From Pseudomonas sp. CC120222-01a (GTDB lineage Bacteria > Pseudomonadota > Gammaproteobacteria > Pseudomonadales > Pseudomonadaceae), in the NCBI RefSeq assembly GCF_003097235.1, contig NZ_QEQQ01000003.1:186001-250000 (forward strand): DNA of 64,000 nucleotides, given 5' to 3'. Shown here in pieces: positions 8,742 through 17,610 of this stretch. A program made the translations under genes and the position numbers. Positions within the stretch are counted from its first letter, which is position 1. The number at the start of each line of letters is the position of its first letter. The notes beneath the pieces were generated by a model that was not told the DNA's origin, did no database searches, and saw only the letters and a program-made list of their open reading frames with translations.

Positions 8742-9457
8742 AAGAAGCTGCGCTGGGCTTTGAGGGTGACCATGCTTTCGCAGTAGGCGTTGATGCCGGC
8801 ATAGGCGTCGCAGCCGCTGCCGCTGAGGTCGGAGTTGCTGTAGATCAGGTTGAGATCGATGCCCAGCCATGGCCGCGACAGTTCCAGCGACCAGTCGGAA
8901 AACCCGTTGATCTGGCTGCCGTCACCGATGGTGAAGGGCGTGCCCAGGCGGTGGTGGGCGAGTTTCACGGTGAGATCGACATCGAACAGCGGCAACTGGC
9001 CGAAGTCGGCGAACAGCGTGCCGGTGCGGTTGTCCGGATTGTCGCGCCAGGCACCGCCAAAACGGCTGCCCAGCACCGATATGCCGCCGTACAAGGCAAA
9101 GCTGTCGGCGCCGGCGATATTCGGCTGGCTGTAGTGGATCAGGCCCACTTCATAACCCAGGGTGCTGTCGAAGTGGTGCTTGTAGCCGGTGTAGCTGTCC
9201 AGGCGCAGGGTGGAATCGGGCGTCACGCCCATGCTCGGCGCGTACTGGCCGAGGTACCAGCCGCTGGAGTGGCTGAGGTCGAGGCCGCCGTGGAAGGCGC
9301 CCACCGCACTCGGCGAGATCAGCCCCTGGGCCATGCTGCGCGAGGGCATGGTGCCGAGCTTGAAGTCGAAGTCGCCCAATTGGCGCTGGATCTGTTGCGC
9401 GTGCAGTGCCGGGCTTGAGAGGAGGGCCACAGTCAGCAACAGAAGGGGCCTGATCAT
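8738..9457 (-). CDS. Outer-membrane beta-barrel protein, TorF-like
   Basis: The 239-residue product begins with a signal peptide (MIRPLLLLTVALLSSPALHA). Short alternating amphipathic strands follow, and a C-terminal aromatic residue (SFF) suits recognition by the BAM complex. The strand pattern resembles the TIGR02001/TorF group, with two cysteines near the end. The ATG at 9457 lies 8 bases after AGGACGG; a GTG two codons upstream is the alternative. Function unknown. Confidence 0.65.
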   Translation of the reverse strand: MIRPLLLLTVALLSSPALHAQQIQRQLGDFDFKLGTMPSRSMAQGLISPSAVGAFHGGLDLSHSSGWYLGQYAPSMGVTPDSTLRLDSYTGYKHHFDSTLGYEVGLIHYSQPNIAGADSFALYGGISVLGSRFGGAWRDNPDNRTGTLFADFGQLPLFDVDLTVKLAHHRLGTPFTIGDGSQINGFSDWSLELSRPWLGIDLNLIYSNSDLSGSGCDAYAGINAYCESMVTLKAQRSFF

Positions 9458-9539
9458 GGTCACCGTCCTGGAAGGCTTGCTCTTGAGCGGGCGAGGATAC
9501 CTGCGTTGGTTGCCACGTGGCTACCGAAGGTGGCGGTTA

Positions 9540-9556
9540 CTCGACCATTGGTCGAG
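9540..9556 (-). terminator. Short stem-loop after the VOC gene
   Basis: CTCGACC pairs perfectly with GGTCGAG around the loop ATT, seven bases beyond the stop of the VOC gene. No T run is present. Confidence 0.4.
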
Positions 9557-9562
9557 GGCGGT

Positions 9563-9946
9563 TCATGCCCCGAGTGGTTCGGCGATTTCGATCAGGTTCA
9601 GGTCAGGGTCACGTACGTACACCGAGCGGATCGGGCCGGTTGCGCCAGTGCGGGCAACGGGACCTTCGATGATTGGCCATTGCACCTTCTGCAGGTGAGC
9701 GATCACCTGTTCCAGGCCGACCTTGCTGATGAAGCACAGATCCAGAGCGCCGGGTACCGGCAGATGCGCCTTGGGCTCGAACTCATGGCCGCGGACATGG
9801 ACGTTGATTTTCTGGTTGCCGTAGCGCAGCGCCAGGCGGTTATTGCCGAAGGTCTCCAGCTGCATGCCCAACACGCGCGTGTAGAAATCGGTGCAGGCTT
9901 CGACATCGGTGGTGGTGAGGACCAGATGGTCCAGGTGATCGATCAT
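9563..9946 (-). CDS. VOC-family (glyoxalase/extradiol dioxygenase fold) protein
   Basis: The 127-residue product is one vicinal-oxygen-chelate unit of two beta-alpha-beta-beta-beta modules. Candidate metal ligands are the His in DHLDHLVL near the N-terminus and the Glu in NLIEIAE near the C-terminus. The family includes glyoxalase I, fosfomycin resistance and ring-cleavage proteins, and this short form is widespread in Pseudomonas without a settled reaction. The start MIDHLDH at 9946 is typical for the family. Confidence 0.83.
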   Translation of the reverse strand: MIDHLDHLVLTTTDVEACTDFYTRVLGMQLETFGNNRLALRYGNQKINVHVRGHEFEPKAHLPVPGALDLCFISKVGLEQVIAHLQKVQWPIIEGPVARTGATGPIRSVYVRDPDLNLIEIAEPLGA

Positions 9947-10024
9947 TGGCCAGCCTCGGTGACAGGGACTGAAGGCGATCAGTCCGGGCAGGGCCATGAT
10001 AGTGCGCTGAGCCGGTCTTTCAAC

Positions 10025-10276
10025 TCAGCCTTTGATTGCAGGCTGAGCTTCGGCGACCTCGGTGACCACCTGCGGGCTGGTGGAGCGCTCGATGACGCGC
10101 TTGCGCAGTTCGTATTCATCCAGCGACAGGCTCTGGCGCTGGATGGACTCGAGTTGCAGCTGGCGGGTTTCTTCGGCGGTGTAGGGGCGCAGTTCGGGGT
10201 GGCTGGCGCAACCGGTGAGCACTGCGATGGTGGTGGCGGTGAGGGCAGCGAGCAGCAGGCGGGCCGTGGTGTTCAT
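10025..10276 (-). CDS. Small lipoprotein of unknown function
   Basis: The 83-residue product has a lipoprotein signal peptide with lipobox VLTGC (cysteine ~residue 23). A polar, helix-forming tail rich in Glu/Gln follows. It is likely anchored in the outer membrane. The start at 10276 is the first methionine that gives a proper signal peptide; the frame continues far upstream without sense. No family recognised. Confidence 0.7.
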   Translation of the reverse strand: MNTTARLLLAALTATTIAVLTGCASHPELRPYTAEETRQLQLESIQRQSLSLDEYELRKRVIERSTSPQVVTEVAEAQPAIKG

Positions 10277-10568
10277 CGGGGGAAGCTCCAGGATTCGGGC
10301 GGTGGGAATCGATGGGGCTAGGTTATTGATTGCTGGCGATCGGTAGAAATTGGTGGTGTCGATAGTGACTATCGAGGTTGCTGCAAGTGCTCCGGCTGGA
10401 TGATTTCTCACGGATTTCTTGGATGCCGAAGCTTGCGAGAAGCCTAAAGGGAATGGCTTGCCGTGGGGATGGGCCGGTAGCGGCCCTATCCATATGGGGT
10501 GCCAGCTTCCACGGCGCTTTTGCCGTGGATTGGGCGAGTGCGGGGATGGCCGACAGGTACCTGAGGTT
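10277..10568. other. Intergenic region with a 17-bp palindrome
   Basis: This stretch of 292 bp separates the lipoprotein gene from the effector-partner gene. It has a perfect dyad, TCGATAGTGACTATCGA, at 10359-10375, 83 bases upstream of the lipoprotein start, which may be an operator. I see no gene in the rest. Confidence 0.45.
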
Positions 10569-11369
10569 TTACCGATGTTCTTCAGGGGGGGCTGTGCGGG
10601 ACTCCAGATCCATTTCGGCGGGCCATTGGACTTTGGGTGCACGTTGATCGAAAGGGTTGGAATGAACGCCCTCGTTCCAGTCCCAAGGTGAGTGGACGAA
10701 GTCGGGGAGTGCTTCGGGCCCCTGCTGCATGAATAGCCTCACGATTGCCCAATATTGCTCACCTGTTTCTATACTATCAGCGAAGAGCACGCGATCTATT
10801 ACTTCGTTAGTTCCCGGCTTGCAAATTGATATCATGACTTTCTCCATTAATCCACCATATCCCATGGGTGCATAAAGACGGTACGCTTCAGCGGTAAGGT
10901 CATCCCAGTCGTAAACAACGGGTTTGATGCCCCAGCGCTTGATGCTGAATGGATGAAATAAGTCAGTTTTATATTGGTAGAAATAGACTTTTCGGCGTTG
11001 CCTGTTGAAGCGTATCGGCTCATCGCGAGGTTGTTCGATATCCATGCGGATGTAAGGGGCTAAAAGCAAGATGGCCATTATGTTGGCGCCCAAAAATAGC
11101 GCTATGAATTCCAGGTCGGCTCTGGTTGCTAAGAAAAAATTATAATATATTGCTGCGGCAGTTATGCTTGTTGTTGCTATTAATGTTATGGTTCCTGTTA
11201 TCAAGGAGAGGCCTCTGAGTTTCAGAGGGGGTCTGGGTATTTCAATGGCAATTTCGTCGACATGGTTCGGCGGTGGATCCAGATCGGCCATGCCTGGTTT
11301 CACGAGGCTAGGAGCATGAATGGCGGGTAGGTCATATTTCCAGCCAATGGCACGATGTGGTTCGCTCAT
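10569..11369 (-). CDS. DUF6708-type protein, probable immunity or accessory partner of the T6SS effector
   Basis: The 266-residue protein has two adjacent membrane helices (about residues 55-80 and 88-108) and a soluble C-terminal region with many aromatic residues (WGIKPVVYDWDDLTAEAYRL). This is how I remember DUF6708 proteins, which are found beside VasX-like effectors. The start ATG overlaps the effector stop (TAATG), so the two are translationally coupled. Base composition is visibly AT-richer than the flanks. An inner-membrane protein next to a pore-forming toxin suggests immunity, but an adaptor role is possible. A second DUF6708 copy or a separate immunity gene is not present. Confidence 0.7.
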   Translation of the reverse strand: MSEPHRAIGWKYDLPAIHAPSLVKPGMADLDPPPNHVDEIAIEIPRPPLKLRGLSLITGTITLIATTSITAAAIYYNFFLATRADLEFIALFLGANIMAILLLAPYIRMDIEQPRDEPIRFNRQRRKVYFYQYKTDLFHPFSIKRWGIKPVVYDWDDLTAEAYRLYAPMGYGGLMEKVMISICKPGTNEVIDRVLFADSIETGEQYWAIVRLFMQQGPEALPDFVHSPWDWNEGVHSNPFDQRAPKVQWPAEMDLESRTAPPEEHR

Positions 11370-14300
11370 TATGCTTCTCCTTGAATTGCCATCTCGGCAT
11401 ACGCATCCGGTATGTTTCGGTCTGGCCAATAAGCTATTAGCAGTGAGGCTGCGGTGATATTGTGCCTTCCGATGTCTGATGTGAGCTCTATTGTCCCGTT
11501 GAAATACGCGAAATGGTATTCCTCTCCGTGTTGAATGGTTTTGCGGTGGCTCTTGTTAACTGACAAAGTGTCCGCTAGGTAGTCAGGTGTTCTGGAAATT
11601 TTTGAAGTTGTCATCGAGGAGAATCTAGAGGTTCTAGTTTTCAGGAGTGGCGGGGAGAATCGATCATCTGCGATCACCTCTCCACCGACGTAGTCGGGCG
11701 CCATGCCATCTCCATGTCGATGAACCAAGAGTGTCCAATGATAGCCGGAGGTTACTTCGGAGAAGTAGGGGAGTGTGAATTTGAATTTCAGGCTGCGTTT
11801 TGTTTCTAAATTAACAAGTCCCCCTATTTTTGAACTGGTTGCCGGGTCTGCTCTTTCAGCTTTAAATGTTAGCCCGCCATCCATTTCCAAGGTGGCTGCA
11901 TTTAACTCGGCAAAGGCTATGTCAGCATGGTTTGGTGAACTCCAATGTACGCGAGGTGACTCGTTGGCGATTCCGAAATAGCAGCGTTTGGCCCATTGCT
12001 CCAGTCGCGTTGACTCCTTCTTCTCAGCCCATTTGATAATCATATATGTGATTGTGCTTATAATTATGGTGGCGCCTACTGCTCCAATTAATAATGGGCT
12101 GAATACGGCTCGAATTCCACTGGCGACTCCGCCAATGGCAAGGGCTGCAGCGAACCCGTATCCAAAAGCAGCTTTATCATCACCATCACCATATTTGCGT
12201 TTTGCAGCCATCATCAAATAAATAGACTCGAAGATGCCCGCAGCAGCGCTGATCGTGGCCCCGAATCTGGCGATAGTGCGGCCAGCAGCGATGCTGTTAT
12301 TTGTGCTCGCTTTGTGCGGCATAAAAAGCCCGATTAATTCTATGCTACTGCCAGCGATGCCAATGCTAGAGCTATAAAATGCCACTAAGGCTTCGGGAGA
12401 TTTCGAACCAATCTCCTCTTCGGCTTTCTTCAGGTTCTTGCCAAGGCTGTCACTCATCAAGTAAAGCCCTCCCAACGAAAGCAACAGTTCCCATCTTTTT
12501 CCCGTTCCTCGTAGTCCGCTGAAGCTGTCGCGTACCAACTGCGATGCTTGTCCCGCACTGATCTTCATGCCATTCAGTGTCTTTCGGGCATCCAGCTCCA
12601 GCGTTCCCGCTGCCACCTTGATCTCCACCAACGCCATCTGTGCGGCGTCATTCAGCTGATTGACATTAAGCTTCACTTCCTTGGCCAAACGCTCATGCAC
12701 CTCGTACGCCGTACCCTCGACCCAGATGCTGACCGGGATCACCTGGTGTGCAATCTTAGGGTCGAGTACCGCAAGGCTCAGCAGCCCGGTCTGGATGATC
12801 GGCTTGACCTTGGCTATCGGTTTGAAAATACCGGCCTTCACGTCTTCGAGGTCCGGCATCATCTGCGCCCGCGCCTCGGCCAGTTTCTGGCTGGCGCTGT
12901 TTTGCAGTTCACGCAGGTGCGCGCTCTGCAAGGCGTAGTACTCACCCAGCTTCATCTGCACCTGCAACTCGATCAGGTGCACACCGTTGTAAATCCGCTG
13001 GCTGGCACTGTTCAGGTGCCGAACGGCCTGCTGGATACCAGGGTCGAGCCGCACTTGCAGGCGTAGACTGGCGGCGTTGAGCGCGCCCTGCAGTTCGGTG
13101 ATGGCCTGCTTGAGCGAATCGCGCATCTTCAGGCCGGCGTCTTCGCTGGTGATGAATTTGCTCAAGGTGCTGTAGAGCTTTTCGCTGTCGTTCCAGTTGG
13201 TCGGCTCGGTCGGCGAGAAGCTGGGCAGTAGCGCGGCCAGCAGGGTCTGATCGCGCAGCAAGAGAGCGCGGTAGGGTGGGCTGTTTGGGTCCTGCAGCCA
13301 TTTCAGCCACAAGGCTTCGCTGGTTCCGTGCGCTGGTGGGGCTGCTTCGGGATCGGTGGAAGGCGCTTCGGTGATACCGCCGGCCAGGCAAGCGGCCATG
13401 GTCTTGCTGTAGGCGATGCCCGATTCGCGGTCCCGGCCGTCGTAGTCGTGCCGTTCTATCAGGGCGAAGGTCGCGCTCTCACAGAGTTTCGCGTAAGTGG
13501 CGGCATGCCGGTCGATGAAAGCCTGGAAGCGGGCCTCCTCTTGTTCATACTCCGCCTGGAATGCCGCGCGTCGGGGCTCGTCATAGCGTTCCTCGAGTTT
13601 CTCATCGCTCTTTAACTGGGCCATCTCGATCATGCGCTGGCGCTCTACCGCAGGATCGACAAACACCGGTGGCCCGTCACCGGTCTGTGGCTCGAACGTC
13701 GCAGGTATCTTGTGCGCCGCCCATTCGCGCTGGGTGGCGCGGATGATCTGCAGGATTTGCGAGGTCTGCAGCTGGTAGGCGCGTAGCGGGTCTTCGCGCC
13801 AAGCCTGGCGCTTGACTACCCAGTTCAGGCGCTGGTGGTTGTACTCCTGGATCAGGCCGACAGTGTCGTCGAGTACTACTGCCAGCACGCCGTTTTCCAG
13901 CTGGTGCCTGGCCATGGCGTTGTTCAGGTAACCGCGCAGGGCGGTCTTGCGCAGGAAGCGGCTGTGGAAGCCATGGGCGCTGTCGAATGGGCCGTTCAAC
14001 TGCTGGGCATATTCGAACACCTGGTGCTCGACCTGAAGGTTGTCTGGAGTCATGGCCAGGCCCAGCAGTTCGGGGTGTTTGCGCGCTTGGATCAGGTCCA
14101 GGCCCTCGAAGCGATGCGCAGGCGCCTGGCCAGTTTTGTAGGCCTGCAGCACGCTGCCCGGCCAGGGATCGCTGGAGAAGGCCAGCCAGGCCGAACCGTA
14201 GGTGTCGGTGTCGATGTTGAGGAAGGACGAGGGGATGTCGTGATCCTCATGTACACAGTGCTCGGGAAGGGACGGTGGCGGTCCTGGATTAGGTTCGTAG

Positions 14301-14566
14301 GGGTTGAAGCGGCGCAGGTGGCCTTGCGCGGTGACTTCGTAGGCATGCCAGATGCGCTGGTCGAGCAGCACATAGAGGTATCCGCTGCGCAAGGTGCGCA
14401 ATCCCATCCGGGTTTGTGTGGCGGGGTCGCTGCCAGGGCGAGTGTCGGGGACCACAGCGTGGCGCAGGGGGAGGATGGGCAGGCCCTGGCGTTGGCAGGC
14501 TTTGCAGGGGGTCAGGAGGAAGTCAAGTTCGGCGACTGCATTGGCGATGTCTTGAGAGATACTCAT
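11369..14566 (-). CDS. Type VI secretion effector, VasX/BTH_I2691 type
   Basis: The 1065-residue protein begins with a VasX-like N-terminal domain: a CKAC pair at 21-24 and the MIX motif LRSGYLYVLL at 59-68 (pattern h-R-x-G-h-h-Y-h-h-h), which marks T6SS effectors. Helical, possibly coiled-coil segments lie in the middle (about 480-560). Hydrophobic segments at about residues 755-855, including PLLIGAVGATIIISTITYMI, resemble the pore-forming end of VasX. No VgrG, Hcp or sheath genes are in the window, so it is an orphan effector island loaded by a distant T6SS. The first ~675 codons have the GC-rich use of the chromosome and the rest is AT-rich, as expected when toxin ends are swapped. Likely target is the inner membrane of competing cells. 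Confidence 0.82.
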   Translation of the reverse strand: MSISQDIANAVAELDFLLTPCKACQRQGLPILPLRHAVVPDTRPGSDPATQTRMGLRTLRSGYLYVLLDQRIWHAYEVTAQGHLRRFNPYEPNPGPPPSLPEHCVHEDHDIPSSFLNIDTDTYGSAWLAFSSDPWPGSVLQAYKTGQAPAHRFEGLDLIQARKHPELLGLAMTPDNLQVEHQVFEYAQQLNGPFDSAHGFHSRFLRKTALRGYLNNAMARHQLENGVLAVVLDDTVGLIQEYNHQRLNWVVKRQAWREDPLRAYQLQTSQILQIIRATQREWAAHKIPATFEPQTGDGPPVFVDPAVERQRMIEMAQLKSDEKLEERYDEPRRAAFQAEYEQEEARFQAFIDRHAATYAKLCESATFALIERHDYDGRDRESGIAYSKTMAACLAGGITEAPSTDPEAAPPAHGTSEALWLKWLQDPNSPPYRALLLRDQTLLAALLPSFSPTEPTNWNDSEKLYSTLSKFITSEDAGLKMRDSLKQAITELQGALNAASLRLQVRLDPGIQQAVRHLNSASQRIYNGVHLIELQVQMKLGEYYALQSAHLRELQNSASQKLAEARAQMMPDLEDVKAGIFKPIAKVKPIIQTGLLSLAVLDPKIAHQVIPVSIWVEGTAYEVHERLAKEVKLNVNQLNDAAQMALVEIKVAAGTLELDARKTLNGMKISAGQASQLVRDSFSGLRGTGKRWELLLSLGGLYLMSDSLGKNLKKAEEEIGSKSPEALVAFYSSSIGIAGSSIELIGLFMPHKASTNNSIAAGRTIARFGATISAAAGIFESIYLMMAAKRKYGDGDDKAAFGYGFAAALAIGGVASGIRAVFSPLLIGAVGATIIISTITYMIIKWAEKKESTRLEQWAKRCYFGIANESPRVHWSSPNHADIAFAELNAATLEMDGGLTFKAERADPATSSKIGGLVNLETKRSLKFKFTLPYFSEVTSGYHWTLLVHRHGDGMAPDYVGGEVIADDRFSPPLLKTRTSRFSSMTTSKISRTPDYLADTLSVNKSHRKTIQHGEEYHFAYFNGTIELTSDIGRHNITAASLLIAYWPDRNIPDAYAEMAIQGEA

Positions 14567-15005
14567 GGTTGATTTCAGGCTCGATCAAGATGAGCCTGAA
14601 CACTAACGAGGAATCAATTCTCAGAGCAGTTGAGCGCTTCCTAAAACATTGTAGGAATTTTCGTCTAGATATTTGCCCTTTGCTGCAACCGTTGATGCAA
14701 CTTTTCCAAATCGATGACCGCACGGTGATGCGCCTTCATCGCGCCTCATCAATTGCCGCCGGACCTGGACCCGCAGCCGTGCCTTGCTGACCCGGCTGCT
14801 CGCCGATGAGACGGGCTGGAGGAACATCAGCTGATCGATAGCTGATTTAGATTTAAAGGCAGTAAGCCTAGTTGCCATTAGTGCGTTGAAATCCAATATA
14901 CAAAAGTGGTTGAAAATGACGCCTTTGCTACCCTTACCGCACGGCAGAGACTGCCCGGTTTGCAACCCACTCTTTTAACGCGGTATGGCCAGATGGGGAA
15001 CTGCG
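14567..15005. other. Gap of 439 bp without a convincing gene
   Basis: The stretch between the divergent effector and DUF3300 genes has mixed base composition. It holds a TGTAGGAATTTT motif near 14651. A short frame at about 14757-14830 encodes LTRLLADETGWRNIS before a stop, which may be a gene relic but is not recognised. Promoters for both neighbours must lie here. No RNA gene was recognised. Confidence 0.4.
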
Positions 15006-16469
15006 ATGCGCCTGCCATTGTTATGCGTCCTGTCGTTGGTGTTGTGCCTTGACGGTGTTACCAGCCTGGCGTTGGCCGACGACCCGCCGGCACCTGACCC
15101 GGCACCTGCCGAAGCCAAGCAGGCGGTGTTCAACCAGGAGCAGCTCGACCAGATGCTCGCGCCGATTGCCCTGTATCCCGATCCGCTGCTGGCTCAGGTG
15201 CTGATGGCGTCGACCTACCCGGGCGAGGTGACCGAGGCGGTGGCCTGGTCCAAGGCCAACCCCAAGGCCCAGGGCGATGACGCGGTCAAGCAGGTGGCCA
15301 ACCAGACCTGGGACCCGAGCGTGCAGGCGCTGGTGGCATTCCCGCAGGTGCTGGTGGTGCTCGGCCAGGACCCGGTCTGGGTCCAGCGCCTGGGCGATGC
15401 CTTCCTGGCGCAACCCGATGACGTCATGGCCGGCGTACAGCGCTTGCGCCATCAAGCCCAGGCGGCTGGCAACCTGACCAGCAACCAGTACCAGAACGTC
15501 ACGGTGCAGGCCGCGCCCGCAGCGGCCCCAGCCCCAGCCAGCTCGGGCGGTTCGCAGGCCGCACCTGCCAGCAGCTCATCGACCAGCACCATCATCATTC
15601 AGCCGGCCGACCCGCAGGTGGTGTACGTGCCCACCTACAACCCGACCACCACCTACGGCACCTGGGCCTATCCGGCCTCGCCACCGGTGTATTACCCGCC
15701 GTCGCCGATGTACTACGCGGGCACCGCGCTGATGGCCGGGCTGGCGTTCGGCGCCGGCGTGGCAATCGTCAACTCGCTGTGGGGCGATTGCGACTGGGGC
15801 CGCGGCGACGTTGATATCAACGTCAATCGCTACAACAACATCAACGCCAACAACCGCATCACCAACAACCAGAACAAGTGGCAGCACAATGCCGTGCACC
15901 GCGATGGCGTGCCGTACCGCGACAACCGCAGCCGCCAGCAGTTCGGCCGACAGCTCGACGGGGCCACCCAGCGTGCTGCGTTCCGCGGCGATGATGCCCA
16001 GCGCACCCAGGCCCGTGACCGCGCCAGGGCCTCGATGGACCGCGCAGGTATCGAGCGCCCGGCCACCAGTAACCGTGAAGCCCTCAACCGTGCGCGCGAA
16101 GCCCGGGCCGAAGGCGGCGTGGGCAACCGCATGCAAGGCGGCGCGAACAACGCGCGTCCCGCCGATCGCCGCACAGAACCGCGCAATACCCGTGACAACC
16201 AGCAGGCGCGCAACCAGCTCGAGCAGCGCCGCCAGGGTGAAGGCCAGGCCAGGCAGGCCGTGCAGAACCGCTCGGGCAACAGTGCAGGCAGGGCCCGCAA
16301 CAATGCCTTCGACGGGGTCCGTTCACCGTCGCGCACCATGGCCCAGGCAAACCGCGGTCGTACCAGCCAGTCGTTCGCCCAGCGGCCTAACGCCTCACGC
16401 GCAGCGGGGCATCAGATATCCCGGCCCAGCGCGCCGGTGCGTCGCGGTGGTGGAGGTGGCCGTCGATGA
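15006..16469 (+). CDS. DUF3300 secreted protein
   Basis: The 487-residue product has a signal peptide (cleaved near LALA) and a DUF3300 domain (about residues 40-240: LDQMLAPIALYPDPLLAQVL and the later QVVYVPTYNPTTTYGTW). A hydrophobic stretch near residue 245 and a long Asn/Arg/Gln-rich low-complexity tail follow. The tail is strongly basic and could bind nucleic acid or anionic polymers. Its stop overlaps the start of the DUF2950 gene by 4 bp, a pairing I recall from other Pseudomonas. The start at 15006 follows GGGGA by 7 bases; an ATG at 14985 is possible. Function unknown. Confidence 0.85.
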   Translation: MRLPLLCVLSLVLCLDGVTSLALADDPPAPDPAPAEAKQAVFNQEQLDQMLAPIALYPDPLLAQVLMASTYPGEVTEAVAWSKANPKAQGDDAVKQVANQTWDPSVQALVAFPQVLVVLGQDPVWVQRLGDAFLAQPDDVMAGVQRLRHQAQAAGNLTSNQYQNVTVQAAPAAAPAPASSGGSQAAPASSSSTSTIIIQPADPQVVYVPTYNPTTTYGTWAYPASPPVYYPPSPMYYAGTALMAGLAFGAGVAIVNSLWGDCDWGRGDVDINVNRYNNINANNRITNNQNKWQHNAVHRDGVPYRDNRSRQQFGRQLDGATQRAAFRGDDAQRTQARDRARASMDRAGIERPATSNREALNRAREARAEGGVGNRMQGGANNARPADRRTEPRNTRDNQQARNQLEQRRQGEGQARQAVQNRSGNSAGRARNNAFDGVRSPSRTMAQANRGRTSQSFAQRPNASRAAGHQISRPSAPVRRGGGGGRR

Positions 16470-17362
16470 ACAACAAGACAACGATTGCCGCGCTGCTGAT
16501 CGGCCTGAGCCTGGCCTGGGCAAACCAGGCCACGGCGCAGGAAGCCTTCCCGAGCCCGGATAAAGCGGTCGAAGCGTTCGTCCAGGCGCTGGGCGTCGAG
16601 CATGCCGACGAAGCGCGCCTGGGGCAGTTGCTCGGTGATGACTGGCGCACCTACATTCCACGTGGCGGTGTGCAACGCAGTGATGTCGATACCTTCCTGG
16701 CGCAGTACAAGGCCGAGCATCAGATCGACAAGCAGGGCGATAACAAGGCCATCCTGGCCGTGGGCCCTGATCACTGGACCTTGCCCATCCCCTTGACCAA
16801 GGCCAGCAACGGCTGGCGCTTCGACCTCAAGGCCGGCAGCGCCGAAATCCGCGCCCGGCGCATCGGCCGCAACGAACTGGCCGCCTTGCAGTCGGTGCTC
16901 GCCTATCACGACGCACAGATGGACTATGCCGCGAAGGACCGCAACGGCAACGGTGCGCTGGAATATGCCCAGCAGATCTTCAGCACGCCCGGCAAGCATG
17001 ACGGGCTGTTCTGGGAAGACGAAGAGGGCGGCGAAGTTAGCCCGCTGGGGCCGCTGTTCGGCAAGGATGTGGTGGGTGATGCCTGGTATGGCTACCACTT
17101 CCGCATCCTCGATGGCCAGGGCCCGTCGGCACCAGGTGGCGCCTACAGCTATTTGATCGGCAACCAGATGAGCCGCGGCTTCGCCCTGGTCGCCTGGCCG
17201 GCGAAATACAACGATAGCGGTGTCATGAGCTTCATGATCAGCCACGACGGCCAGGTGTTCGAAAAGGACCTGGGGCCGCAGGGCGACAAGATTGCCAAGG
17301 CCATGAAGCGCTTCGACCCGGATGACAGCTGGAAAGAGGTGGACGTCAACGCCAGGGAATGA
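16466..17362 (+). CDS. DUF2950 secreted protein
   Basis: The 298-residue protein has a signal peptide ending at ATAQ. The DUF2950 domain follows (FPSPDKAVEAFVQALGVEHA near the start, then YGYHFRILDGQGPSAPGGAY and GFALVAWPAKYNDSGVMSFM). It overlaps the DUF3300 gene by ATGA, so the two are made together and both go to the periplasm or envelope. No catalytic signature is evident. Confidence 0.86.
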   Translation: MNNKTTIAALLIGLSLAWANQATAQEAFPSPDKAVEAFVQALGVEHADEARLGQLLGDDWRTYIPRGGVQRSDVDTFLAQYKAEHQIDKQGDNKAILAVGPDHWTLPIPLTKASNGWRFDLKAGSAEIRARRIGRNELAALQSVLAYHDAQMDYAAKDRNGNGALEYAQQIFSTPGKHDGLFWEDEEGGEVSPLGPLFGKDVVGDAWYGYHFRILDGQGPSAPGGAYSYLIGNQMSRGFALVAWPAKYNDSGVMSFMISHDGQVFEKDLGPQGDKIAKAMKRFDPDDSWKEVDVNARE

Positions 17363-17559
17363 CGGACTGCGCGCGCGTACCAGCAATGGCAGGCTGGGTG
17401 AAAATTACCCAGCGCTGTTCCGCATTGGTGCGCGCCCGCCTCAAAACAGGTCCTGTCGCACAGGTTTTATTCGTCAATTGGGCAAAAGAGTGTGCAGGGT
17501 GAACAGGGAAGGTTGTGCCGATTGCCCGCAAATTTCCGGTTTTTCGCGCTTGGCAAAAG

Positions 17560-17575
17560 CGGCCCGCATATTGCT
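17560..17575 (+). promoter_or_regulatory. Possible sigma-54 promoter of codB
   Basis: CGGCCCGCATATTGCT has the GG-N10-GC spacing and the TTGCT -12 element of RpoN promoters, about 35 bases before the codB start. The -24 element is CGGCCC rather than TGGCAC, so the match is partial. NtrC-type nitrogen control of cytosine use would make sense, but no clear NtrC site was found. Confidence 0.4.
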
Positions 17576-17610
17576 CCCCTCGTCGCAACGACAACCCGGA
17601 GCACCGTGCC

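Noticed and set aside
14621..14965. 114-codon frame in the gap before the DUF3300 gene
   Set aside because: No ribosome binding site, no signal or domain, and mixed composition; left as unexplained gap.
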